The notes beneath the pieces are model-generated. The model worked only from the letters and a program-made list of their open reading frames with translations, had not been told where the DNA came from and made no database searches. A DNA stretch of 64,000 bases, taken from NCBI RefSeq assembly GCF_014831675.1, contig NZ_VJXY01000002.1:1-64000 (forward strand), given 5' to 3'. Both the position numbers and the translations under genes were made by a program. Each line of letters opens with the position of its first letter. Position 1 is the stretch's first letter. Source of the DNA: Komarekiella delphini-convector SJRDD-AB1 (GTDB lineage: Bacteria; Cyanobacteriota; Cyanobacteriia; Cyanobacteriales; Nostocaceae). Positions 43,179-50,958 of the stretch are shown piece by piece.

Positions 43179-46100
43179 ATGCTCAATGCCATCCTCAAGT
43201 GGTCAATAATTCAACGCTGGATAGTCGTACTACTCGCAATAGTAGTCACAATTTGGGGTACATATAACCTCACCCAAATGCCACTAGATGTCTTTCCTGA
43301 CTTCGCTCCCCCTCAAGTTGAGATTCAAACAGAAGCCCCAGGACTAGCACCAGAAGAAGTAGAAACACTAATTACCTTGCCAATTGAAAGCGCGGTGAAT
43401 GGTACACCAGGAGTAGAAACAGTACGTTCCTCCTCTGCTGTCAGCATTTCCGTCGTCAAAGTGATCTTCAAATGGGGGACTGATGTTTATCAAGCCCGTC
43501 AACTAGTCACAGAACGATTACAGCAGGTACAGCAAAAATTGCCAGAAGGTGTGGAAAATCCCCAAATTTCGCCCATTTCTTCCCCTATTGGCACAGTCCT
43601 ACAATACGCCTTCACTGCTGAAACAACCTCACTCATGGAAGTGCGGCGCTTAGTTGACCGGGATGTTACCAATAGATTGCTAGCTGTACCAGGCATTTCC
43701 CAAGTAATTGCTTATGGTGGTGACATTCGCCAGTATCAAATATTGCTTGACCCAGCAAAATTAAAAGCTTTCAATGTCACTTTAGATGAAGTCACATCTG
43801 CAACTAGAGGAGCTAACGTCAACGCTGCGGGTGGCTTTTTGGTCAATCCAGACCAAGAACTAATTATCCGTGGCTTGGGGCGCATCGAATCAATTGAGCA
43901 ACTAGGGAAATCTGCAATAATGGCACGCAACGGAACACCCATACTACTGCAAGATGTGGCAGATGTCCGTATTGGAGCCGGCTTAAAACGTGGCGATGGC
44001 AGTTTGGATGGTCAGCCAGCAATTGTGGTAATGGTCAACAAGCAGCCACAGAATGATACTCCCACAGTTACTAAAGCCGTGGAAAAGGCTATGGAAGAAG
44101 TCAAAGCTGGCTTACCTAAAGATGTCAAAGTCACAGAAACATTCCGGCAAGAAAGCTTTATCGAAGCTGCTATTGAAAATGTTACTAGTTCTCTGCGCGA
44201 TGGCATTATCATCGTTTCCATTATTCTGTTGATGTTTTTGATGAACTGGCGCACCGCAATTATTACCCTCAGCGCCATTCCCTTATCAGTCTTAATTGGC
44301 ATGATGATTCTGGGCTTGTTCGGTCAAGGTATCAACACTATGACACTAGGGGGACTAGCTGTCGCCATTGGTTCAGTGGTGGATGACTCAATTGTGGATA
44401 TGGAAAACTGTTATCGGGGTTTGCGGAAGAACCAAGTAGCAAGCAATCCGGTGCATCCCTTTAAGGTTGTTTATGATACTTCTGTAGAAGTCAGAGTTAG
44501 TGTGATTTTTTCAACGGTGATTATTGCTGTTGTCTTTGCACCAATTTTCATGCTTACAGGTGTGGAAGGTCGGATATTTGCGCCAATGGGTGTTGCCTAC
44601 TTGATATCAATTTTTGCTTCTACATTAGTGGCGATGACTTTATCTCCGGCACTTTGTGCGATATTACTTGCAAATCGTCAATTACCCGCCGATGATACCT
44701 GGGTAAGTGCTTTATCACAACGCATTTATCGACCTCTTGTCAATTTTGCCATCCGTTTCCCCACAATTATTTTGGTAGTTGCGGGAGCATCCTTAGTAGC
44801 TTCTGTGGTAATTTTACTGAGTTTGGGAAGGGTATTTTTACCAGAGTTTCAAGAACCATCCTTAGTAAACACAGTTTTGCTTTATCCAGGGAGTTCTCTA
44901 GAGGCGACAAACCAAGTTGGATTCGCCTTACAGGATGCGCTAAAGGACGATAAGCGATTTAAGACGGTGCAGTTACGGGCTGGACGTGCGGCTGGTGATG
45001 CGGATGCAGGGGGGGTCAACTTGGGACATTTAGATGTGGAATTGAGTGCGGAAGGATTAAAAGACCGGGAAGGAAGTATTGAGAAGCTGCGGGAGGAGTT
45101 TGGTAAGATTCCTGGAGTTGCTCCCAATATTGGCGGCTTTATTTCGCATCGCATGGATGAGGTATTATCGGGAGTAAGAAGTGCGATCGCAGTCAAAATT
45201 TTTGGCCCTGATTTAGCAGAATTACGCCATATTGGCTCTGAAGTTCAGGCGGCTATGACCGGAATTACCGGACTCGTAGACCTACAACTAGAACCCCAAG
45301 TTCCTATTAGACAGGTGCAAATTCAATTCAATCGGCAAGCAGCGGCTCGCTATGGCTTAACTGTTGGTCATCTCACCGATATGGTAGAAACCGCGCTTAA
45401 TGGCCGAGTTGTATCTCAAGTTCTCAAAGACCAGCAATTATTTGATTTAGTGGTTTGGTTGCAGTCAGAATCACGCAATAATTTAGACATCATCCGCAAC
45501 TTGTTGGTAGATACACCTACAGGTCAAAAAATACCCTTAGCTCAGGTCGCCAGCATTGATTATGGAACCGGCCCCAACACGATTAACCGGGAAAATGTTT
45601 CTCGCTTGATTGTCGTTTCTGCAAATGTCTCCGGTCGAGATTTAGGCTCGGCTGTAGAGGAGATTCAAAACAAAGTCAGCCAAGCAATACAGTTACCCAC
45701 AGGCTACTTTATCCAATACGGCGGTCAGTTTGAATCAGAGCAACGAGCCACCCAAAATTTGCTAGTCTTTGGCGGATTGGCAATGGTCATCATTGCAGTC
45801 TTAATGTACTTTGCAGTCAAATCTGTTGCTGCCATGCTGATGATCATGATTAACTTACCTCTAGCGTTGGTAGGAGGCATATTTTCTATTGCTTTAGGGG
45901 GTGGGATTATCTCTGTGGCTTCCTTGGTAGGGTTCATTACCCTGTTTGGTGTGGCGACGCGTAACGGACTACTGCTAGTAGACAACTACAATGGCAAGAT
46001 TGCACAGGGAATGCCTTTACGCCAAGTCCTTTTTGAGGGGTCAACGGAGCGCTTGGTCGCCATTTTGATGACGGCTCTTACTTCAGCTTTAGGAATGATA

Positions 46101-46307
46101 CCCTTAGTCATTGGTACAGGTGCAGGTAAAGAAATCTTGCAACCCCTAGCTGTAGTAGTATTAGGCGGGTTGTTTACTTCTACCGCCTTGACATTGCTGG
46201 TGTTACCTGCATTGTATGCCCAGTTTGGTAAGTTTTTGATGCCTACTAAGCAAACTCAGTCAGTTATTGAGGATGGTAAAAAAGTAGGCGCAGTATTTGA
46301 TTGGTAA
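43179..46307 (+). CDS. copA: heavy-metal RND efflux permease (CopA/CusA/CzcA type)
   Basis: The 1042-aa protein has the HME-RND layout: TM1 (IVVLLAIVVTIWGTYNL), two large periplasmic loops, TM4 with AIGSVVDDSIVDMEN (proton-relay Asp residues) and the GTGAGKEILQPLAVVVLGG segment near the end. Length is normal. With copB and an outer-membrane factor encoded elsewhere it would expel copper ions across both membranes, driven by the proton gradient. No TolC-type gene is in this window. Confidence 0.9.
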   Translation: MLNAILKWSIIQRWIVVLLAIVVTIWGTYNLTQMPLDVFPDFAPPQVEIQTEAPGLAPEEVETLITLPIESAVNGTPGVETVRSSSAVSISVVKVIFKWGTDVYQARQLVTERLQQVQQKLPEGVENPQISPISSPIGTVLQYAFTAETTSLMEVRRLVDRDVTNRLLAVPGISQVIAYGGDIRQYQILLDPAKLKAFNVTLDEVTSATRGANVNAAGGFLVNPDQELIIRGLGRIESIEQLGKSAIMARNGTPILLQDVADVRIGAGLKRGDGSLDGQPAIVVMVNKQPQNDTPTVTKAVEKAMEEVKAGLPKDVKVTETFRQESFIEAAIENVTSSLRDGIIIVSIILLMFLMNWRTAIITLSAIPLSVLIGMMILGLFGQGINTMTLGGLAVAIGSVVDDSIVDMENCYRGLRKNQVASNPVHPFKVVYDTSVEVRVSVIFSTVIIAVVFAPIFMLTGVEGRIFAPMGVAYLISIFASTLVAMTLSPALCAILLANRQLPADDTWVSALSQRIYRPLVNFAIRFPTIILVVAGASLVASVVILLSLGRVFLPEFQEPSLVNTVLLYPGSSLEATNQVGFALQDALKDDKRFKTVQLRAGRAAGDADAGGVNLGHLDVELSAEGLKDREGSIEKLREEFGKIPGVAPNIGGFISHRMDEVLSGVRSAIAVKIFGPDLAELRHIGSEVQAAMTGITGLVDLQLEPQVPIRQVQIQFNRQAAARYGLTVGHLTDMVETALNGRVVSQVLKDQQLFDLVVWLQSESRNNLDIIRNLLVDTPTGQKIPLAQVASIDYGTGPNTINRENVSRLIVVSANVSGRDLGSAVEEIQNKVSQAIQLPTGYFIQYGGQFESEQRATQNLLVFGGLAMVIIAVLMYFAVKSVAAMLMIMINLPLALVGGIFSIALGGGIISVASLVGFITLFGVATRNGLLLVDNYNGKIAQGMPLRQVLFEGSTERLVAILMTALTSALGMIPLVIGTGAGKEILQPLAVVVLGGLFTSTALTLLVLPALYAQFGKFLMPTKQTQSVIEDGKKVGAVFDW

Positions 46308-46354
46308 TTCACCTTTTAATCAAAGATTAATTATTTATAGTGAGGAATAAATTG

Positions 46355-46828
46355 ATGAAATCATTCAAATTAAATTTAGTTTTTCTAGGAATAGCACTAC
46401 TTTTTTTAGCAGCTTGTAATAACAGTAATCAAGTTAGTACAGAAAATACTCAAACTGCTTCTACCTCAACCGAGAAAGTTGTACCTGCTACTAAAACAGA
46501 TAGCAAGCATGGTGCTTCTAAAGGTGGTCAAGTTGTGGAAACAGGAAAATATCATTTAGAGTTTGTGCCAGTGAAAGAAACTAATCAAACTCACATGGAT
46601 TTATATTTACAAACAGGTGATAACCACGAAACTGTACCTAATGCTAAAGTCACGGCTCAAGTACAGCTACCGGATGGCAAACAAAATACTATTCCTTTTG
46701 CTTATGATGCTAATGATAAACACTACACAGCTATATTAAGTGAAAAGGCATCTGGTCAGTATCAAGTGAAAATTTCTGCTGATGTTAAAGGTGAAAAAGT
46801 AGATGGACGTTTTAGTTTTAATCGGTAA
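46355..46828 (+). CDS. copC: small lipoprotein of the copper operon (CopC-like)
   Basis: The 157-aa protein has a lipobox (LLFLAACNNS) and a beta-rich domain (GGQVVETGKYHLEFVPVKE, then PNAKVTAQVQLPDGKQ, then YQVKISADVKG) similar in style to YtkA-like domains. It lies between copA and copR with small gaps, as copC does after copBA in other cyanobacteria. ATG 46355, preceded by GAGGAA, is used rather than GTG 46340. A His at HMDLYLQTGDNH may bind metal; role unproven. Confidence 0.7.
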   Translation: MKSFKLNLVFLGIALLFLAACNNSNQVSTENTQTASTSTEKVVPATKTDSKHGASKGGQVVETGKYHLEFVPVKETNQTHMDLYLQTGDNHETVPNAKVTAQVQLPDGKQNTIPFAYDANDKHYTAILSEKASGQYQVKISADVKGEKVDGRFSFNR

Positions 46829-46833
46829 ACTCT

Positions 46834-47535
46834 ATGAGAGTCCTACTAGTTGAAGATGAACCAGATTTAGGTGCTGCTATTAAGCGAACTCTTACCCAGC
46901 ATAAATATTTAGTTGATTGGGTACTGGATGGTAATGATGCATGGGCATATATAGAAAATAAGTGGACACAATACACGCTAGCTATTTTCGATTGGATGCT
47001 ACCAGGAATATCAGGTTTAGATCTATGCAAAAAACTACGCTATCATCAAAGTCCTCTGCCTGTTTTAATGCTGACAGCTAAAGACAGAATGGAAGATAAA
47101 GTTGCTGGTTTAGATGCAGGTGCAGATGACTACTTGGTAAAGCCATTTGGTATGGCGGAATTATTAGCAAGATTGCGTGCTTTACAGAGGCGATCGCCCC
47201 AATTTCAGTCCCAGGAATTAACTGTTGGCAACCTGACTCTAGATTACGGCAATAATATCGTTGTGAGTCAAAACACTACGGGGACTAAACAGGAGATTTC
47301 TCTGACTAATAAAGAATTCCAGTTACTAGAATATTTTATGAAGCACCCAAACCAAATTGTTACCACAGAACAAATTCGCAATCAGCTTTGGGAGGTGAGT
47401 GCAGAACCTATTAGTAATGTGGTAGCTGCTCAAATGCGTTTACTGCGTCGCAAACTAGCTAATAGTGGTTGCGAAAATATAATTGAAACTTTGCATGGTA
47501 CGGGATATCGTCTGAATCTCATCATTGATAAGTAG
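46834..47535 (+). CDS. copR: OmpR-family copper response regulator CopR-like
   Basis: The 233-aa protein has a receiver domain (phospho-acceptor Asp53 in IFDWMLPG, Thr81, Lys103 in LVKPF) and a winged-helix DNA-binding domain (LTNKEFQLLEYFMKHPNQIV, then LRRKLANSG and TLHGTGYRL). It begins 5 bases after copC. Presence in the operon and the TTTCAT-N5-TTTCAT boxes upstream argue that it is CopR; the close relative RppA would be the alternative. Confidence 0.85.
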   Translation: MRVLLVEDEPDLGAAIKRTLTQHKYLVDWVLDGNDAWAYIENKWTQYTLAIFDWMLPGISGLDLCKKLRYHQSPLPVLMLTAKDRMEDKVAGLDAGADDYLVKPFGMAELLARLRALQRRSPQFQSQELTVGNLTLDYGNNIVVSQNTTGTKQEISLTNKEFQLLEYFMKHPNQIVTTEQIRNQLWEVSAEPISNVVAAQMRLLRRKLANSGCENIIETLHGTGYRLNLIIDK

Positions 47536-47621
47536 CTAGGCGTAAATAAATAAAAGTTTGTAGTAAGGACTTTAGTCCTAATAATCCTTGTTTTGAGCGA
47601 TAAATTGCTCACTACGAACTA
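47532..47621. repeat. dispersed repeat with AGGACTTTAGTCCT dyad, copy 4
   Basis: It starts at the copR stop (AGTAGCTAGGCGTAAATAAA) and carries the same left part as 17080. The CAGACTACTAG end appears at 47691, after the hairpin repeat, as though that hairpin had been inserted within it. Confidence 0.75.
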
Positions 47622-47641
47622 TGGCTACCTTGCAAGTGGAC

Positions 47642-47674
47642 AGATCCCCGACTTCTTAAAGAAGTCGGGGATCT
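47642..47674. repeat. 33-nt dispersed hairpin repeat, copy 4 (perfect)
   Basis: AGATCCCCGACTTCTT, one base, then the exact inverted arm. It lies between copR and copS on the same strand. Confidence 0.9.
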
Positions 47675-47745
47675 AATAGCCCAATGAAACAGACTACTAG
47701 CATACAAACAGAATTCAAGCTGCATGGCTGCCACGATGTTTGATT

Positions 47746-49149
47746 ATGAATCAAAATAAACTGTTTCAGCAAACCCGTCTGCGTTTGGCGCTGTGGTATG
47801 CACTCGTCATGGCTGTGATTTTAAGCCTTTGTGGATTCGGCATCTACAGAGCAATCTCCCATACCCATTGGATGACATTAGACCGAGAATTAGAGTCTGT
47901 CGCCGGAACTTTGCACGATAGTATTGAACTAAAATTACAGCAACCCGGTGAATTAGAACCAGTTATACAGAAACTTTTACCCAATATTTGTGTGGTTGGT
48001 ACTAGCTGTATTCAAGAACAGTTAAGTTCCAAACGCCATATTTTAAGTGCAATCAATCAAGGTAATTATTATGTACGTTTTTTCGATAATTATGGACGCT
48101 TGATTGCGATCGCAGGAACTTACCCAGAGGGATTACCCCTAGTTTTTAACAAGGAACTTTGGCAAACTCTTAAAGACAGCAAAGGTCACTTCTACCATCA
48201 GATTTCCTTGGTTCTGCACACTCAAGAAAATCGTGATTGGGGTTATATCCAAGTAGGGCGAAGTCTAGCAGACTTCAATAGTTATCTTGTTGCTGTGAAA
48301 CTCACTTTAGGATTGGGATTACCAATCATCATGATTCTGGTTGGTGTTGCTAGTTGGTGGTTAGCTCTTTTAGCAATGCAACCAATTTATCGCTCATATA
48401 GACAAATCCAACAATTTACAGCAGATGCCGCACACGAGTTACGGACACCTCTAGCAGCAACACAAGCGACAGTAGAATCAGCGCTGATGATGTCTCAATT
48501 AGATGAAATAGAGACGCGGGACATTCTGCAAACTCTACAACGTCAGAACCAGCGACTCACAACTCTTGTTACAGATTTATTACTGCTGACTCGCCTGGAT
48601 CGTCAATCTGTGCCAATGCAACAAGATATTTGCTGTTTAGATGATATTGTGAACGACTTAATAGAGGAATTTGCAGCGTTGGCGATCGCAGCTGGTGTAA
48701 CGCTAACATCTTCAGTACAGGTGTCAACTCCTTTAAATGTCATTGGTAATGCAGATCAGCTTTATCGCTTGTTTTCTAACTTAATTATCAATGCAATTCA
48801 ATACACGCTACCAACAGGAAAAGTGACTGTTTGCTTAGACCGCTGTAACCATTATGCCGTTATTCAGATTCAAGATACAGGCATTGGGATTCCGCAGCAG
48901 GAAATAACTCGAATTTTTGACCGCTTCTATCGAGTGAATAGCCATCGCTCCCGTAGCACTGGCGGTTCTGGATTAGGATTAGCGATCGCTCAAGCAATTA
49001 TCCAGGCACACCACGGTAGTATAGATGTGCAAAGTGAATTCGGTAAAGGTAGCACTTTTACTATTAAGTTGCCTTTTGATATTCGCCCACTAGATAGCGT
49101 TCGCTCTATTTACCCATTTAAAATACTGTATTATCGGTTACATCATTAA
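47746..49149 (+). CDS. copS: sensor histidine kinase CopS-like
   Basis: The 467-aa protein has TM helices at about 12-34 and 184-208. They enclose a roughly 150-aa periplasmic sensor with Cys82 and Cys88 (ICVVGTSC) and few His. A HisKA domain follows with His230 in DAAHELRTPLAA, then N box NLIINAIQY, DTGIGI and STGGSGLGLAIAQAI. It would phosphorylate CopR. A periplasmic sensor fits detection of copper ions. The stop TAA is the first three bases of a repeat cassette; the C-terminal tail after LPFDIRPLD looks non-conserved, perhaps repeat-derived. Confidence 0.85.
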   Translation: MNQNKLFQQTRLRLALWYALVMAVILSLCGFGIYRAISHTHWMTLDRELESVAGTLHDSIELKLQQPGELEPVIQKLLPNICVVGTSCIQEQLSSKRHILSAINQGNYYVRFFDNYGRLIAIAGTYPEGLPLVFNKELWQTLKDSKGHFYHQISLVLHTQENRDWGYIQVGRSLADFNSYLVAVKLTLGLGLPIIMILVGVASWWLALLAMQPIYRSYRQIQQFTADAAHELRTPLAATQATVESALMMSQLDEIETRDILQTLQRQNQRLTTLVTDLLLLTRLDRQSVPMQQDICCLDDIVNDLIEEFAALAIAAGVTLTSSVQVSTPLNVIGNADQLYRLFSNLIINAIQYTLPTGKVTVCLDRCNHYAVIQIQDTGIGIPQQEITRIFDRFYRVNSHRSRSTGGSGLGLAIAQAIIQAHHGSIDVQSEFGKGSTFTIKLPFDIRPLDSVRSIYPFKILYYRLHH

Positions 49150-49321
49150 GCTCATCCCACCCGTCAAAGGGGATAGGATTTTACGTTGACTGTTGACTGT
49201 TGACTGTTGACTGTTGACTGTTGACTGTTGACTGTTGACTGTTGACTGTTGACTGTTGACTGTCAACGGCGTTGGGACGTCTTTCATCGCTAGAAGGAAT
49301 GGGTTTTCCCGACGCCTTTTT
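49147..49321. repeat. heptamer-bearing repeat cassette, copy 2 (inverted)
   Basis: It opens TAAGCTCATCCCACC and ends GACGCCTTTTT. In between, 11 perfect copies of GTTGACT (49185-49261) are followed by GTCAAC. It is the reverse complement, apart from the array, of 26649-26796. Confidence 0.9.
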
Positions 49322-49429
49322 GTAACATTGAATCTATCATCTTGATCGATTTCATCTTTTACTCTACCTGGTATGTAAGACAATATCGAGGCTTTGCGCT
49401 CTTAGGGACATAGAAGCTATATATAAAAT

Positions 49430-49843
49430 ATGTTGCAAATTTCTCACAAAATCATCATCCCCGATAGCGAAATCGAAATTAGCGCGATTCGTTCTCAAGG
49501 AGCAGGAGGTCAAAATGTCAACAAGGTTTCTACTGCCATTCACTTACGGTTCAACATTGAGGCTTCATCACTACCTGCTTTCTATAAAGAACAACTTTTG
49601 AAGCTAAATGACCGACGCCTTACCCAGGAAGGAGTTATTGTCATCAAAGCTCAAGAACACCGAAGCCAAGATAAAAATCGGCAGGAGGCTTTGCAACGAC
49701 TCAAAGAACTCATCAAAAGCGCAGTCATATTGCCCCAAAAACGTAAACCCACTAAACCAACTCGTAGTTCTCAAAAAAAACGTCTTGACAGTAAAAGTAA
49801 GCGAGGACAGATTAAGTCTACTAGAGGGCAAGTCACTGATTAA
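49430..49843 (+). CDS. arfB: ArfB-type peptidyl-tRNA hydrolase (ribosome rescue)
   Basis: The 137-aa protein has the GGQ catalytic loop (SQGAGGQNVNKVST; residues 26-28) and the Lys/Arg-rich C-terminal tail (LPQKRKPTKPTRSSQKKR) that enters the empty mRNA channel. The lack of codon-recognition domains separates it from true release factors. It releases stalled ribosomes on non-stop mRNA. Confidence 0.9.
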   Translation: MLQISHKIIIPDSEIEISAIRSQGAGGQNVNKVSTAIHLRFNIEASSLPAFYKEQLLKLNDRRLTQEGVIVIKAQEHRSQDKNRQEALQRLKELIKSAVILPQKRKPTKPTRSSQKKRLDSKSKRGQIKSTRGQVTD

Positions 49844-49889
49844 AGATTAAGGTGCGATCGCTTTTTCTTCCCAGGCTAAAGCCACGCTT

Positions 49890-50798
49890 ATGAATATCAA
49901 ACAGCAACAAATAAAATTCAAAACTGGAACTAGTGAAGCGAGCTTATTACAAATATCTACACAACCAAATTACCAACCCCAGGCTACTGATACAAATATA
50001 AATGCTGAAATTTATCTATTTACTCGGCTGCGGCAACTCTCAATCGCTCAGCGCATAAAAATGTTTGCGGCCCATGAACGCGGGTTGAAAAAGTTATCTC
50101 TAGCAGGAATTAAATCTCGAAATCGAGGTGCTTCCTTGGAGGATATTCGTCGGGTATTTTCTCGTGCTGTGCTAGGAGAAAAATTTACTCCTAATTTCCA
50201 ACCACAAGGTTTTGATGAAAGTATGTGGATTCAAGATTCCATTACTCTGGCAGGCGAACTTCATCAACTATTTGAGTCCCTTAATATTTTTTACTACGTT
50301 AGTGGTAGTGTTGCTAGTTCCATTCATGGTGAACCTCGCTCAACTCGTGATTTAGATTTGGTAATTGAAGTCCAACTTGACCAAATTGATTTATTAGTAA
50401 CAACACTTGAAGCTGCTGGATATTATTGTCCGGCAGGCGCAGTTGAAGATTTAAAACGAGGAAGTGAGCGAATGCTGAACATTACGCATACAGAAACTAT
50501 CGCTAATGCTGACCTGTATCTTAATGAAACTTCACCATTTGCAATATCGCAAATGGCACGTAGGATATTACCTGATTTAGATGGGATACCTCCATTCTGG
50601 ATAGCTTCACCAGAAGATATGATTTTACAAAAGTTGCTGTGGGGAAGGGGTAGCCAATCTGAAAAACAGTGGCGCGATGTATTGGGGATACTCAAGTTGC
50701 AGGAACAAACTTTAGACTATGCTTACCTAACAGATTGGGCAGAACGCTTAAATTTGGTTGATGCGTTGAGCCAAGCATTTAATCAAGTCAGTTTATAA
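49890..50798 (+). CDS. nucleotidyltransferase-fold protein (AbiEii/MNT-like)
   Basis: The 302-aa protein contains a nucleotidyltransferase-like core: VSGSVASSIHGEPRSTRDLD, then LVIEV, about residues 132-156, with the GS and the DxD pattern. A C-terminal helical part follows (SPEDMILQKLLWGRGSQSEK, then RDVLGILKLQ). AbiEii-type toxins and antitoxin NTases share this pattern. The N-terminal 110 residues (LRQLSIAQRIKMFAAHERGL) are not recognised. No obvious partner adjoins it; arfB and a kinase flank it. Confidence 0.65.
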   Translation: MNIKQQQIKFKTGTSEASLLQISTQPNYQPQATDTNINAEIYLFTRLRQLSIAQRIKMFAAHERGLKKLSLAGIKSRNRGASLEDIRRVFSRAVLGEKFTPNFQPQGFDESMWIQDSITLAGELHQLFESLNIFYYVSGSVASSIHGEPRSTRDLDLVIEVQLDQIDLLVTTLEAAGYYCPAGAVEDLKRGSERMLNITHTETIANADLYLNETSPFAISQMARRILPDLDGIPPFWIASPEDMILQKLLWGRGSQSEKQWRDVLGILKLQEQTLDYAYLTDWAERLNLVDALSQAFNQVSL

Positions 50799-50958
50799 TT
50801 AAAAACTTTTGTAAAAACTCTAGAACAGTGCGCCGATATTAAGATTGCCCAAGATTGGGAGAAATTAAGAACTGTGCTGTCATTTGGCAGAGTGAAAAAT
50901 TTTGGGTTATCAAAGGGAACAATAGCGTATATATCTATATTCAAGCATTTTTATTACC

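Noticed and set aside
44882-45196. Antisense 104-aa frame inside copA
   Set aside because: Mirror of the conserved RND frame; Ser/Pro-rich shadow composition.
48980-49149. Frameshift at the C terminus of copS
   Set aside because: The HATPase motifs are complete; the odd tail is more simply explained by the repeat cassette that supplies its stop codon.
49185-49261. Possible replication-origin iterons
   Set aside because: The heptamers are a common dispersed repeat in this window and no replication gene is near.
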